Origin: Pseudomonas sp. LS1212 | GTDB taxonomy: Bacteria; Pseudomonadota; Gammaproteobacteria; Pseudomonadales; Pseudomonadaceae | Length of the DNA: 64,000 bases | NCBI RefSeq assembly: GCF_024741815.1 | Contig: NZ_CP102951.1 | Span: 1,339,001-1,403,000 of the forward strand | Direction: 5' to 3' | Shown here: positions 25,161 through 34,298 of the stretch, piece by piece | Numbering within the stretch: the first letter of the stretch is position 1 | How the letters are laid out: each line of letters begins with the position of its first letter | Program-made: the position numbers and the translations under genes | The notes under the pieces: generated by a model | The model's database searches: none | What the model saw: only the letters and a program-made list of their open reading frames with translations | What the model was told of the DNA's origin: nothing

Positions 25161-25661
25161 ATGGACCCCATCACCCAGCTAGCCACTACCCTCGGCGAAC
25201 GTCTGCTTACCCTCAACGCCCACGTCACCACCGCCGAATCCTGCACCGGCGGCGGCATCGCCGAGGCCATCACGCGCATACCCGGTAGCTCGGGCTGGTT
25301 CGAAGCCGGTTACATTACCTATTCCAATACCCAGAAGACTGCTCAGCTGCGCGTGCCGGGCGAGTTGTTCGGCCAGGTTGGCGCGGTCAGCCGCGAGGTG
25401 GTCGAAGCCATGGTGCGCGGCGCCCAGGCCAACAGCGGGGCGCACTTCGCCGTGGCCGTCAGTGGCGTCGCCGGGCCCGACGGCGGCTCGCCGGAAAAAC
25501 CGGTGGGTACTGTCTGGCTGGCGTTTGGCGCAGGCGACAAGGTCACCAGCGAGCGGCGGTTGTTCCCCGGAGGGCGCGACGAGGTGCGCCGACAAACGGT
25601 CAGGGCCGCGCTAGAGGGGCTGTTACACCTTGCAGCAGGAGAAATCACGAATCGGGGGTAG
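25161..25661 (+). CDS. pncC: Nicotinamide-nucleotide amidohydrolase (CinA C-terminal domain)
   Basis: Deamidates nicotinamide mononucleotide to nicotinate mononucleotide in NAD recycling. The 166-residue protein is only the CinA C-terminal domain: TTAESCTGGGIAEAI (about 23-37) and AVSGVAGPDGG (about 97-107) with the catalytic Ser/Lys region. The start is ATG 25161 with GGAG upstream. It sits 85 bases before recA, the common cinA-recA arrangement. Confidence 0.95.
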   Translation: MDPITQLATTLGERLLTLNAHVTTAESCTGGGIAEAITRIPGSSGWFEAGYITYSNTQKTAQLRVPGELFGQVGAVSREVVEAMVRGAQANSGAHFAVAVSGVAGPDGGSPEKPVGTVWLAFGAGDKVTSERRLFPGGRDEVRRQTVRAALEGLLHLAAGEITNRG

Positions 25662-25688
25662 GCGTGCGTCAAACCCTGTGGAATAATA

Positions 25689-25704
25689 CTGGCTACTTAT
25701 ACAG
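25689..25704 (+). promoter_or_regulatory. LexA (SOS) box upstream of recA
   Basis: CTGGCTACTTATACAG fits the CTG-N10-CAG LexA consensus with the AT-rich centre and the strong right half TATACAG. It lies 42 bases before the recA ATG, inside the expected promoter, so recA is under SOS control. Confidence 0.8.
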
Positions 25705-25746
25705 GTGTTCAGGCCGTCAGGCCTTATTGATTACGTGAGGACTTCA

Positions 25747-26811
25747 ATGGACGACAACAAGAAGCGTGCCTTGGCTGCGGCCCTGGGTCAGATCGAACGT
25801 CAATTCGGTAAAGGCGCGGTCATGCGCATGGGCGATCACGATCGCCAGGCCATTCCGGCCATTTCTACCGGTTCCCTCGGTCTGGACATCGCGCTGGGCA
25901 TCGGCGGCTTGCCAAAAGGTCGTATCGTCGAGATCTACGGCCCGGAATCCTCGGGTAAAACCACGCTGACCCTGTCCGTGATCGCCCAGGCCCAGAAGGC
26001 CGGCGCGACCTGCGCCTTCGTCGATGCCGAGCACGCACTGGATCCTGAATACGCCAGCAAGCTGGGCGTGAACGTCGACGACCTGCTGGTTTCCCAGCCG
26101 GATACCGGCGAGCAGGCGCTGGAAATCACCGACATGCTGGTGCGTTCCAATGCTGTTGACGTCATCATCATCGACTCCGTTGCCGCACTCGTGCCCAAGG
26201 CCGAGATCGAAGGCGAAATGGGTGACATGCACGTGGGCCTGCAAGCCCGCCTGATGTCCCAGGCGCTGCGTAAAATCACCGGTAACATCAAGAACGCCAA
26301 CTGCCTGGTGATCTTCATCAACCAGATCCGCATGAAGATCGGCGTGATGTTCGGCAGCCCGGAAACCACCACCGGTGGTAACGCACTGAAGTTCTACGCC
26401 TCGGTCCGTCTGGACATCCGCCGCACTGGCGCGGTGAAAGAGGGTGATGAGGTCGTGGGCAGCGAAACCCGCGTCAAGATCGTCAAGAACAAGGTGGCAC
26501 CACCGTTCCGTCAGGCCGAGTTCCAGATCCTGTACGGCAAGGGCATCTACCTGAACGGTGAAATCATCGACCTGGGCGTTCAACATGGCCTGCTGGAGAA
26601 ATCCGGTGCCTGGTACAGCTACCAGGGCAGCAAGATCGGTCAGGGCAAGGCCAACTCCGCCAAGTTCCTGCAGGATAATCCGGAAATCGCTGCGACCCTC
26701 GAGAAGCAGATCCGTGAAAAACTGCTGACAGGTGGTGCTGAAGCCAATAAGGCTGCCGTAGCCGAAGTGGCTCACGAAGACGACCTGGTCGACGCTGACG
26801 CCAACTTCTGA
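25747..26811 (+). CDS. recA: Recombinase RecA
   Basis: Forms filaments on single-stranded DNA for homologous recombination and triggers LexA self-cleavage. 354 residues from ATG 25747 (MDDNKKRALAAAL); an in-frame upstream start would run into the promoter region. Walker A GPESSGKTTL (about 66-75), the VFINQIRMKIG strand and loop L2 GGNALKFYASVRLDIR are present in part, and the acidic C-terminal tail (DDLVDADANF) is intact. GAGG ribosome site before the ATG. recX follows after 8 bases. Confidence 0.99.
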   Translation: MDDNKKRALAAALGQIERQFGKGAVMRMGDHDRQAIPAISTGSLGLDIALGIGGLPKGRIVEIYGPESSGKTTLTLSVIAQAQKAGATCAFVDAEHALDPEYASKLGVNVDDLLVSQPDTGEQALEITDMLVRSNAVDVIIIDSVAALVPKAEIEGEMGDMHVGLQARLMSQALRKITGNIKNANCLVIFINQIRMKIGVMFGSPETTTGGNALKFYASVRLDIRRTGAVKEGDEVVGSETRVKIVKNKVAPPFRQAEFQILYGKGIYLNGEIIDLGVQHGLLEKSGAWYSYQGSKIGQGKANSAKFLQDNPEIAATLEKQIREKLLTGGAEANKAAVAEVAHEDDLVDADANF

Positions 26812-26819
26812 TCCTGCCT

Positions 26820-27287
26820 ATGTCCGCCGTGCTCGATACCCCTGTCGCCGTACGGCGCACTGCCATGGACCTGCTCGCGCGTCGCGAGCATGGTCGAGTC
26901 GAGCTGACGCGAAAGCTGCGTCAGCGCGGCGCCCCGCCTGAATTGATCGACGAAGCGCTCGACCGGTTGACGGACGAGGGGCTTCTGAGTGAATCCCGTT
27001 ACCTGGAAAGCTTTATCAGCTATCGCGCCCGCTCGGGTTACGGCCCCATGCGGATCCGTGAAGAGCTGGGGCAACGTGGCTTGCAGCGTAGCGATATCGA
27101 ACAGGCCCTGCGCGAAAGTGGGCTCAACTGGCAGGCGCAACTCACTGAAACCTGGCAACGCAAGTTTGCCGGGCATTTGCCCGCTGATCAGCGCGAGCGT
27201 GCCCAGCAGACGCGCTTCTTGAGTTACCGGGGTTACCCGCTGGAAATGATCGGCCGCTTGTTGAGCGGCCGGGGCGTGGACGATTGA
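26820..27287 (+). CDS. recX: Regulatory protein RecX
   Basis: Binds and modulates RecA filaments. 155 residues made of three-helix repeats: RTAMDLLARREHGRVELTRK with the typical family spacing, then DEALDRLTDEGLLSESRYLE, and YGPMRIREELGQRG. It is co-transcribed with recA, 8 bases downstream. Confidence 0.96.
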   Translation: MSAVLDTPVAVRRTAMDLLARREHGRVELTRKLRQRGAPPELIDEALDRLTDEGLLSESRYLESFISYRARSGYGPMRIREELGQRGLQRSDIEQALRESGLNWQAQLTETWQRKFAGHLPADQRERAQQTRFLSYRGYPLEMIGRLLSGRGVDD

Positions 27288-27347
27288 TGCTGGTTGGCCT
27301 GTCGATTCCAGTCATGTGGAAGGGCAGGCCGGGCAGTGACGCAGGCT

Positions 27348-28478
27348 TCAGGTTACCTTGAGTGGTTCGCGGGACCGTTGTGCAGTTTGTGTTTGCGACG
27401 GAGCCTGAGGTTTTGCCCAGTTTTCCGACAGGTTGATGTAGTCGACCAGTTCGCGCAGCCGGCCCTGGTCGCGGGCATTGAAGGTGAAGGCCAGGCGAGC
27501 CAGGTGGCTGAATTGTGGCTCGTCATGTTCTTCGCCGTTGTAGGCGTGCTGGTGGAAGCTGCCGCTCAGGCACAGGTCCTTGAAGGCTTCCTGTATATGC
27601 GCCAGTGCCGCCTCGTTAAGCGAATTATGCATGCGGATTACAAACAGGCTCTTCAGCCAGCGGCTCGAATGGTAGTTGCTGTAGAACTGGTTGATCTCCT
27701 CCACGGCCGCATCGGCGCCATAGACCAGTTTCAATAATTTCATATCGCTCGGAAGTATGTAGCGGTTGCCTTCCAGTTGTTTGCGAATGAAGTCCAGGGC
27801 GTCCTGCCAGAAGCTGCCACCGGGGGCGTCGAGCAGTATCACGGGAACCAGGGGGCTTTTGCCGGTCTGGATCAGCGTCAGTACTTCCAGGCCCTCGTCC
27901 AGCGTGCCGAAACCGCCAGGGCAGAGCACCAGGGCGTCGGCTTCCTTGACGAAGAACAGCTTGCGCGTGAAGAAAAAGTGGAACGGCAACAGCTTGTCGG
28001 TCCCTTCGACAGTGGCGTTGGCATGTTGCTCGAACGGCAAGGTGATGTTGAACCCCAGGCTGTGATCGAGCCCGGCACCCTCATGGGCTGCCGCCATGAT
28101 GCCGCCGCCGGCACCGGTAATTACCATCAGGTCCGAGCGCGCCAGCGTTGCACCCAGCTCGCTGGCCAGGGCGTACATGGGATGTTCGACCGGGGTTCGG
28201 GCCGAGCCGAAGACGGTGACCTTGCGACGGCCCTTGTACTGCTCCAGTACGCGGAAGGCATGATCGAGTTCGCGCAGCGTCTGCAGGGTTATCTTGGCGT
28301 TCCAGCGGTTGCGGTCATCCTGCGCCATGCGCAGGACGGTCAATACCATGTCCCGGTACAGCGGAAGATTGGGGCTGTTGGGGGCGACCAGATTAAGTTG
28401 TTCTTCGACCTTGCTGGTGAGGTCGATACCAATGTTCTTGAAGTGGCTGGTCAGGAATTCATTCGGTTCGTAAGGCAT
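27348..28478 (-). CDS. LOG family protein (nucleotide-monophosphate glycosidase-like)
   Basis: A 376-residue protein with the LOG/Rossmann core: VFGSARTP (about 90-97), GAGGGIMAAAHEGA (about 121-134) and the signature PGGFGTLDEGLE (about 187-198), which contains the phosphoribohydrolase PGGxGTxxE motif. The family cleaves nucleoside 5'-monophosphates, or was once annotated as lysine decarboxylase. Compared with short LOG proteins it has an added N-terminal helical region (about 1-85) and a C-terminal region (about 270-376), somewhat like PpnN of E. coli. Substrate not determinable from sequence. Confidence 0.88.
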   Translation of the reverse strand: MPYEPNEFLTSHFKNIGIDLTSKVEEQLNLVAPNSPNLPLYRDMVLTVLRMAQDDRNRWNAKITLQTLRELDHAFRVLEQYKGRRKVTVFGSARTPVEHPMYALASELGATLARSDLMVITGAGGGIMAAAHEGAGLDHSLGFNITLPFEQHANATVEGTDKLLPFHFFFTRKLFFVKEADALVLCPGGFGTLDEGLEVLTLIQTGKSPLVPVILLDAPGGSFWQDALDFIRKQLEGNRYILPSDMKLLKLVYGADAAVEEINQFYSNYHSSRWLKSLFVIRMHNSLNEAALAHIQEAFKDLCLSGSFHQHAYNGEEHDEPQFSHLARLAFTFNARDQGRLRELVDYINLSENWAKPQAPSQTQTAQRSREPLKVT

Positions 28479-28997
28479 TCAACTTCTCCTTCTGCATCAG
28501 AACCTTTGGCCCGGTCGAAATATTCGCCAAGGCCGCGACACTGCATGTGTCGCTGACTGCCCCGGCCGCTGCCCGGGCACTGCAGTTGACCCGCAAGGGT
28601 CGTAGTGATTCATCCATACAGATACCTGCGTTCATGTCCGAGATGTCATGGCAATCACATCACACAGCATGTTGGGGCAACCCCCCTCACTTGCCCAGGA
28701 AGATGAAAGTCAGTTTCTGTAAATCTAGACCCTGCGCAATGATTATGCTGACTTGATCATGTACTCATAACGTTATGACGGCCAATAACTTTTACGAGAG
28801 CACACGCGCTTGCGCCACTCGTCAGGCGGGATCGTGTTTTGGCTGGTGTCCGGTTAACCGGGGGGCAGGGCAGAAATGGCCCGCTGCAGGGAGGCAGGCT
28901 TAAGAAAGGAATGAGTCTTGAGCCACGCCATGTGCATGCGCGGGTCGCTGAGCTGCGCGCCGATGAAGGGCAGCGGCGCGCCAACGAGCGAGGGGGA
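28479..28997. other. Spacer between the LOG gene and a small secreted protein gene
   Basis: A stretch of about 520 bases with no gene I can support. The left part should hold the promoter of the minus-strand LOG gene. The right part continues the frame of the next minus-strand gene for 47 codons beyond its stop, with an internal ATG, but no ribosome site. No tRNA, terminator with T-run or repeat is seen. Confidence 0.5.
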
Positions 28998-29417
28998 TTA
29001 CTTTTTCTTCTTGTTCGCCATGCAATCGGCAGCTTTGAAACGGTGAGTAACGACCGGGCGATTTGTCTTGTACTCGGTGAACTCATAGGCCATCACTGCG
29101 CCACGATCCATCAACTGACGGAAGGCCGTATTGCGGCACACACTCGCACCCAGCTGGTAGTACACCGCTTCGGGATTGGAGCGCATTTTCTGTGCGTGGC
29201 TCTCGCGCACGCTCAAGTGGTCGATCAATTGATTGCCTTCAACGGTATAACCCTGGTCAAGGATGTCTTCGTTGATTGCTCGTGGCGTGCCCACGCTGCT
29301 TTCCTTGGCCACTTTGTCGAGCATCTTGCTGAGTTCGAAGTCTTTCTTGGACGCTGCCTGTGCGCCCAAAGGCAGTGCTAACAGCAAGGTGATGGACGGG
29401 ACGATAAAGCGCAGCAT
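28998..29417 (-). CDS. Small periplasmic protein, PA3611-type (quorum-sensing-regulated factor family)
   Basis: 139 residues with a clear signal peptide (MLRFIVPSITLLLALPLGAQ, cleavage near 21), then a mature domain with two cysteines (SVCRNTAF and KAADCMAN) that could form a disulfide, and a lysine tail KKKK. The sequence looks like the Pseudomonas family that includes P. aeruginosa PA3611, named for quorum-sensing regulation; its function is unknown. Start ATG 29417 has AGGAG 6-9 bases upstream. Confidence 0.75.
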   Translation of the reverse strand: MLRFIVPSITLLLALPLGAQAASKKDFELSKMLDKVAKESSVGTPRAINEDILDQGYTVEGNQLIDHLSVRESHAQKMRSNPEAVYYQLGASVCRNTAFRQLMDRGAVMAYEFTEYKTNRPVVTHRFKAADCMANKKKK

Positions 29418-29672
29418 GAAACTCTCCTGGTTCGGTGACTGGCGATTGGACCTGCGACCTGGCGCTGCGTTCATTCGTGGCGAAATTCGCCAGGCAACAG
29501 TACCTGCATGGCTGGCAGCCAGGGCGCTGATTATAGGGGACGGGGAGGCGGGGTTCTATCTGAAAACTGCATCGGGCGGTTGTAGCGGGCGGGGCTCTGG
29601 TAAACTGGCAGGTCTTCAGCCTTGCCGAGTCCACGCAGTGACGATTCCTTCTTGCCCTGGTCGGGTCTACCC

Positions 29673-30383
29673 ATGAGCCATGCCGTTTCCCGTTTGCGCG
29701 ACCAGCGTCTGGCCCGCAGCATCAAGCCCTTCACTGCCCGGGGCGCCAGGGCGCCGCGTTGTCCCGGTTGCCGGGTGATTTTCAGCTATTGCCTGTGTGC
29801 GTGGCGGCCGACCGTCCCGGCGCGCTCGGCCATATGCCTGCTGATGTATGACGTCGAACCCCTCAAGCCGAGCAATACTGGCTGGTTGATCGCTGACGTG
29901 ATCAGCGATACCACGGCATTCGCCTGGTCGCGGACCGAGGTCGACGAGGGGCTGCTTCAATTGCTGGAACAGGGTCATTGGCAACCCTATATCGTCTTCC
30001 CCGGTGAGTTCGTCGAGCCCCGGCGAGTGGTGACCAAAGTCGCAGTCCAGGACGGTAAACGGCCGTTGTTCATTTTGCTGGATGCGACCTGGAACGAAGC
30101 CCGCAAAATGTTTCGCAAGAGCCCCTACCTTGAGCGGTTCCCGGTACTGAGCCTTGAGCCTGAACAATTGTCGCGCTACAAATTGCGACGCTCCAAGCGC
30201 GACGATCACTTCTGTACCGCGGAAGTCGCTGCGCTGTGCCTGGAGTTGGCTGACGACCAGCCTGCCGCCCAGGCGCTGGATGCCTACCTGGATGTCTTCA
30301 GCAGCCATTATCTGGGGGCAAAGTTCCAGCTCCCGATCGACGAACAGGACGAAGTGCACACCCGCCTCAAGGCTTTTCTGTGA
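29673..30383 (+). CDS. DTW-domain protein, tRNA-uridine aminocarboxypropyltransferase family
   Basis: Related to TapT/Tsr3-type enzymes that add an aminocarboxypropyl group from SAM to uridine in tRNA. 236 residues. A zinc-finger-like cluster C30-x2-C33-x6-C40-x-C42 (CPGCRVIFSYCLC), the DTW-type motif LLDATWNEARKMF (D137-W140) and the LRRSKRDDHFCTAE segment typical of the family. I use ATG 29673 (MSHAVSRLRDQR); a TTG 17 codons upstream is the alternative, and neither has a strong ribosome site. Confidence 0.88.
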   Translation: MSHAVSRLRDQRLARSIKPFTARGARAPRCPGCRVIFSYCLCAWRPTVPARSAICLLMYDVEPLKPSNTGWLIADVISDTTAFAWSRTEVDEGLLQLLEQGHWQPYIVFPGEFVEPRRVVTKVAVQDGKRPLFILLDATWNEARKMFRKSPYLERFPVLSLEPEQLSRYKLRRSKRDDHFCTAEVAALCLELADDQPAAQALDAYLDVFSSHYLGAKFQLPIDEQDEVHTRLKAFL

Positions 30384-30607
30384 GGCCTGGGGAGGCCAAT
30401 GGCCGCCGCGGGGCAGGCTCGAACTTGACCACCCCGTTGCGGGTCGGCATGCTTGGCGCCGATTCGGGCACGAAGAAGGCTTGAACGCTGCTTTTTCAGG
30501 GATTTTTTAGTGCCCTATTAGCGCTCGGCACTGCCGCTGACGCCTTGAGTTGCCTCGGCAAGCGCCTACCTCCTTGCGTGCTTGCACAGAACAGGATCAT
30601 TTGATCG

Positions 30608-31258
30608 ATGGCCACATACGAAATCCTGATAGCTGATGACCACCCCCTCTTTCGCAGTGCGCTGCACCAGGCCGTGACCCTGGGGCTGGGCCCCGACGTA
30701 CGCCTCGTCGAAGTGGCAAGCATTGCCGAACTCGAAGCCCGCCTGACCGAGAAGGCCGATTGGGACCTGGTCCTGCTGGACCTGAACATGCCGGGTGCTT
30801 ACGGCTTCTCCGGCCTGGTGCTGTTGCGCGGGCAATACCCGCAGATTCCGGTGGTCATGGTTTCGGCGCAGGAAGAAGCGTCGGTGGTGGTGAAGTCGCG
30901 AGAGTTCGGCGCCAGTGGCTTCATTCCCAAATCCAGTTCCCTGGACGTTATTCAGGACGCGGTTCGCAAGGTGCTCGACGGCGATGTCTGGTGGCCGGCG
31001 CAAGCCTTTGAAGCCGTCAGTGTCTCGGCGCAAGCCAGAGCTGCCAGCGAAGGCCTGGCCAGCTTGACGCCGCAACAGTTCCGCGTGTTGACCATGGTCT
31101 GCGAGGGGTTGCTGAACAAGCAGATCGCTTACGAGCTGAATGTCTCGGAAGCGACCATCAAGGCCCATGTGACGGCGATTTTTCGCAAGCTTGGCGTGCG
31201 TACCCGAACCCAGGCGGCATTGCTGCTGCAACAACTCGAATCGATTGCAAGCAGTTAA
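30608..31258 (+). CDS. erdR: Response regulator ErdR (LuxR/NarL type)
   Basis: Orphan response regulator; in P. aeruginosa ErdR controls ethanol oxidation and acetate metabolism genes. 216 residues: receiver domain about 4-125 with the acidic pair DDHP, the phosphoacceptor in LLDLNMPG (about D57) and the lysine in IPKSSS; a LuxR-type helix-turn-helix at about 150-210 (GLLNKQIAYELNVSEATIKA). The assignment rests on similarity of the whole sequence and the neighbouring dgkA, as in other pseudomonads. Confidence 0.85.
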   Translation: MATYEILIADDHPLFRSALHQAVTLGLGPDVRLVEVASIAELEARLTEKADWDLVLLDLNMPGAYGFSGLVLLRGQYPQIPVVMVSAQEEASVVVKSREFGASGFIPKSSSLDVIQDAVRKVLDGDVWWPAQAFEAVSVSAQARAASEGLASLTPQQFRVLTMVCEGLLNKQIAYELNVSEATIKAHVTAIFRKLGVRTRTQAALLLQQLESIASS

Positions 31259-31333
31259 GGCACTTTGACTTCACGCTTTTTTGACTCGTTTTGAACTAGC
31301 TTTCAATTTCCCAATGGTTGCAGTTGCCTATCT

Positions 31334-31696
31334 ATGTCTCCTTTCAAGGGCCAGACCGGCCTAAAACGTGTTCTCAATGCCACCGGCTATTCGATTGACG
31401 GGTTGCGCGCCGCTTTTACCGGCGAAGCGGCATTCCGCCAGCTGGTGCTGCTCAGCGTCGTACTGATCCCGGTGACATTCATGCTGAACGTCAGTCGCGC
31501 CGAGCGCGCGATTCTGATCGCCGTGTGCCTGTTGTCCTTGATCGTGGAGCTGCTCAATTCGGCGATAGAAGCGGCAATCGACCGGATTTCCCTGGACCGC
31601 CATCCGCTCTCGAAAAATGCCAAGGACATGGGCAGCGCCGCACAAGCCGTGGCCATGACGATGATCGCGCTGGTCTGGGCAGTCATATTGCTCTAG
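31334..31696 (+). CDS. dgkA: Diacylglycerol kinase
   Basis: Integral inner-membrane kinase that phosphorylates diacylglycerol released during envelope glycan synthesis. 120 residues with an amphipathic N-terminus, three membrane helices (about 33-50, 53-72, 98-119) and the active-site motif ELLNSAIEAAIDRIS. Ends 6 bases before the convergent end of finR. Confidence 0.96.
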   Translation: MSPFKGQTGLKRVLNATGYSIDGLRAAFTGEAAFRQLVLLSVVLIPVTFMLNVSRAERAILIAVCLLSLIVELLNSAIEAAIDRISLDRHPLSKNAKDMGSAAQAVAMTMIALVWAVILL

Positions 31697-31702
31697 AGCG
31701 TG

Positions 31703-32629
31703 TCAGGCAATATTCGGCAGGACGATGTCGTAACTGCGTGAAACGCCGGCGGTAAAGGTGCGGCACAGTTCAAGAAACTCGCGCATGGCAGAGGTTTGGT
31801 ACTTCTGCTTGTGCCAGATGAAGTAGAACTGGCGAACCAGGTCCAGCTCCGGTGTTTCCAGCGCCACCAGGCTGCCGCGGCGAAACGCGTCGCGCAGGGC
31901 CAGGCGTGAGATACAGCCGATGCCAAGGCCAGACTCGACCGCACGCTTGATGGCTTCGGTGTGTTCCAGTTCCAGGCGGATATTCAGGGCATTGCGGTGA
32001 TGACGCATGGCCTGGTCGAAGGTCAGGCGGGTTCCGGACCCCTGTTCACGCAGGATCCACGCCTCTCGGGTCAACTCCTCCAGGTTGGCATGACCCCGTT
32101 GAGCCAGTGGGTGCCGAGGGGCGCAAAACACCACCAGTTCGTCTTCGACCCAAGGCTGGACTTCAAGATCGGGGTGGTTGCAGTCGCCTTCGATCAGACC
32201 CAGGTCAATTTCGTAATGGGCGACCTGTTGTACGATATTCGAGGTGTTCTGCACATGGAGTTTGACCTGGCTCTCCGGGTGCAGCTGCATGAAACTGCCG
32301 ATCAGCAGGGTTGCCAGGTAATTGCCGATGGTCAAGGTCGCGCCAACGGCCAGCGAGCCAAACCCGGACTTGCCATTGAGCAGGTCTTCGATCTCCTTGG
32401 CCTGATCGAGCAGGGCCACCGCCTGGGGCAATAGCTGGTGGCCCAGGGCATTGAGGCTCAGGCGCTTGCCGGCGCGGTCGAACAATTGGCAGCTGCATTG
32501 CCGCTCGAGTTCGGTGATTGAGGTGCTGGCGGCCGATTGCGAGAGCGCCAGCATTCCAGCCGCCCGGGAGACGCTTTCCTGCTGGGCGACGGCGACGAAT
32601 ACCTGTAGCTGACGTAAAGTAAATCGCAT
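31703..32629 (-). CDS. finR: LysR-type regulator FinR
   Basis: Transcription factor adjacent and divergent to fpr; in P. putida and relatives FinR activates fpr under oxidative stress and controls sulfur-related genes. 308 residues; N-terminal HTH (SRAAGMLALSQSAASTSITE, about 20-39), effector domain after about 90. The 120-base shared spacer is AT-rich with several GATA/TATC half-sites that could be FinR contacts. Confidence 0.88.
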   Translation of the reverse strand: MRFTLRQLQVFVAVAQQESVSRAAGMLALSQSAASTSITELERQCSCQLFDRAGKRLSLNALGHQLLPQAVALLDQAKEIEDLLNGKSGFGSLAVGATLTIGNYLATLLIGSFMQLHPESQVKLHVQNTSNIVQQVAHYEIDLGLIEGDCNHPDLEVQPWVEDELVVFCAPRHPLAQRGHANLEELTREAWILREQGSGTRLTFDQAMRHHRNALNIRLELEHTEAIKRAVESGLGIGCISRLALRDAFRRGSLVALETPELDLVRQFYFIWHKQKYQTSAMREFLELCRTFTAGVSRSYDIVLPNIA

Positions 32630-32749
32630 ATCTATATAACCGATAACCTATATCTTGATAATTCATTTAACAGATATTGTCGCTGCCTCTAAACTACGGC
32701 GCAATCGCGCTCTCGGTTAGCGCTGCGTTTTTCTTCAGGAGCCCCGTAC

Positions 32750-33529
32750 ATGAGCAACATGAACCACGAACGTGTACTCAGTGTCCATCACTGGAACGAC
32801 ACCCTGTTCAGCTTCAAGTGCACCCGCGACCCGGGCCTGCGCTTCGAGAACGGTCAGTTCGTGATGATCGGCCTGCAACAGCCCAACGGCCGGCCGCTTA
32901 TGCGTGCTTATTCGATCGCCAGCCCGAACTGGGAAGAACATCTCGAGTTCTTCAGCATCAAGGTGCCGGATGGTCCCCTGACTTCGCAGTTGCAGTACTT
33001 GAAGGAAGGCGACGAGATCATCATCAGCAAGAAACCGACCGGCACCCTGGTGCTGGACGACCTCAAGCCGGGCAAGCACCTGTACCTGCTCAGCACCGGT
33101 ACGGGGCTTGCGCCATTCATGAGCGTCATCCAGGACCCGGAAACCTACGAGCGCTTTGAAAAAATCATCCTCTGCCACGGTGTCCGTTACGTGAACGAAG
33201 TCGCCTATCGCGAGTTCATCACCGAGCACCTGCCACAGAACGAGTTCTTCGGTGAAGCACTGCGTGACAAGCTGATCTACTACCCGACCGTGACCCGCGA
33301 GCCATTCGAGAACGAAGGTCGCCTGACCGATCTGATGCGCAGCGGCAAGCTGTTCAGCGATATCGGCCTGCCGCCGATCAATCCGCAGGACGACCGTGCG
33401 ATGCTGTGCGGTAGCCCGAGCATGCTCGATGAGACCAGCGAAGTATTGAACAGCTTCGGTTTGAAGGTTTCTCCACGCATGCGTGAGCCGGGTGACTACC
33501 TGATCGAACGTGCTTTCGTCGAAAAATAA
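32750..33529 (+). CDS. fpr: Ferredoxin-NADP+ reductase
   Basis: FAD enzyme exchanging electrons between NADPH and ferredoxin or flavodoxin; contributes to redox-stress defence and Fe-S repair. 259 residues of the bacterial subclass: FAD motif RAYSIAS (about 51-57), NADP-binding LLSTGTGLAPFMSVI (about 111-125) and the C-terminal FVEK extension characteristic of this group. FdxA, encoded at 12989, is a plausible partner. Confidence 0.97.
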   Translation: MSNMNHERVLSVHHWNDTLFSFKCTRDPGLRFENGQFVMIGLQQPNGRPLMRAYSIASPNWEEHLEFFSIKVPDGPLTSQLQYLKEGDEIIISKKPTGTLVLDDLKPGKHLYLLSTGTGLAPFMSVIQDPETYERFEKIILCHGVRYVNEVAYREFITEHLPQNEFFGEALRDKLIYYPTVTREPFENEGRLTDLMRSGKLFSDIGLPPINPQDDRAMLCGSPSMLDETSEVLNSFGLKVSPRMREPGDYLIERAFVEK

Positions 33530-33540
33530 ATCGACGACAT

Positions 33541-33582
33541 AAAAAAACCGCCCCTCCAGTTTCTGGTCGGGCGGTTTTTTTT
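33541..33582. terminator. Bidirectional terminator between fpr and trmO
   Basis: CCGCCC (33548-33553) and GGGCGG (33569-33574) with an inner CCAG/CTGG stem, flanked by seven A and eight T; it serves both convergent genes. Confidence 0.9.
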
Positions 33583-33592
33583 GCCTTCGGCG

Positions 33593-34291
33593 TCAGTCGC
33601 GGGCGGCTACCACTTCCAGCACCCTGATCGTGTCCGGCTGCGGGTAATGCCAGCGTACGTCCACGTCCCAGAACTGCGCGCCATAGTGGCGCTCGGGCGT
33701 CGGGGTCTGGTAGGCCGGGCGCGGGTCTTGCGCCAGGCATTGCTCGATCAACTGCACCAGAGGCTCTGCAAGGCGTATGGCGTGCTCGTAAGCCTGTATC
33801 CGGGCGGTATCACTCCATTGCACGGGGATCAGCTCTGGCGCCGCGCTGGCGATGTCGTTGCGGGCATCATCGACCCGGTCGGCGTAGGGCACGTACGGTT
33901 TTATATCCAGAATCGGCGTTCCGTCCAGCAGGTCGATGCCCGATAGCAGCAACCGGCTGGCCTCGACCTTCTCCAGTTTCACCACGGACTGGCCTATGCC
34001 GTTGGGCCTGTGCGTGGCGCGCGTAGCGAATACGCCCATGGACTTGTTGCCACCGAGCCGCGGTGGGCGCACCTTGAGCCGGGGCTTGTCTTCCAGTGCC
34101 TGATGGAACAGAAACAGCAACCAGACATGGCTGACCTGTTCGAGCCCTTGCACCGCATCGCCCTGATCGAACGGCGGGACCAGCTCCAGAATGCCGCGCG
34201 CAGCCGGCGCCAGCTGTGGCTGGCGCGGAATGGCGAACTTCTCCTTGAAGCAGGAGCGGACAAAGCCGATCGGCGAGACGCTATAGCTCAT
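33593..34291 (-). CDS. trmO: tRNA m6t6A37 methyltransferase TrmO
   Basis: Methylates N6-threonylcarbamoyladenosine at position 37 of ANN-reading tRNAs (only tRNA-Thr in E. coli), using SAM. 232 residues; the N-terminal start PIGFVRSCFKEKFAIPRQP and the SAM-site segment ATRATHRPNGIGQS (about 91-104) define the TsaA/TrmO beta-barrel; the C-terminal part (about 160-232) has the extra domain found in gamma-proteobacteria. Formerly annotated yaeB/tsaA. Confidence 0.93.
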   Translation of the reverse strand: MSYSVSPIGFVRSCFKEKFAIPRQPQLAPAARGILELVPPFDQGDAVQGLEQVSHVWLLFLFHQALEDKPRLKVRPPRLGGNKSMGVFATRATHRPNGIGQSVVKLEKVEASRLLLSGIDLLDGTPILDIKPYVPYADRVDDARNDIASAAPELIPVQWSDTARIQAYEHAIRLAEPLVQLIEQCLAQDPRPAYQTPTPERHYGAQFWDVDVRWHYPQPDTIRVLEVVAARD

Positions 34292-34298
34292 GGTCGAC

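Noticed and set aside
28757..29086. 109-codon minus-strand ORF overlapping the PA3611-like gene
   Set aside because: Arg/Ser/Pro-rich out-of-frame translation that overlaps a better supported gene.
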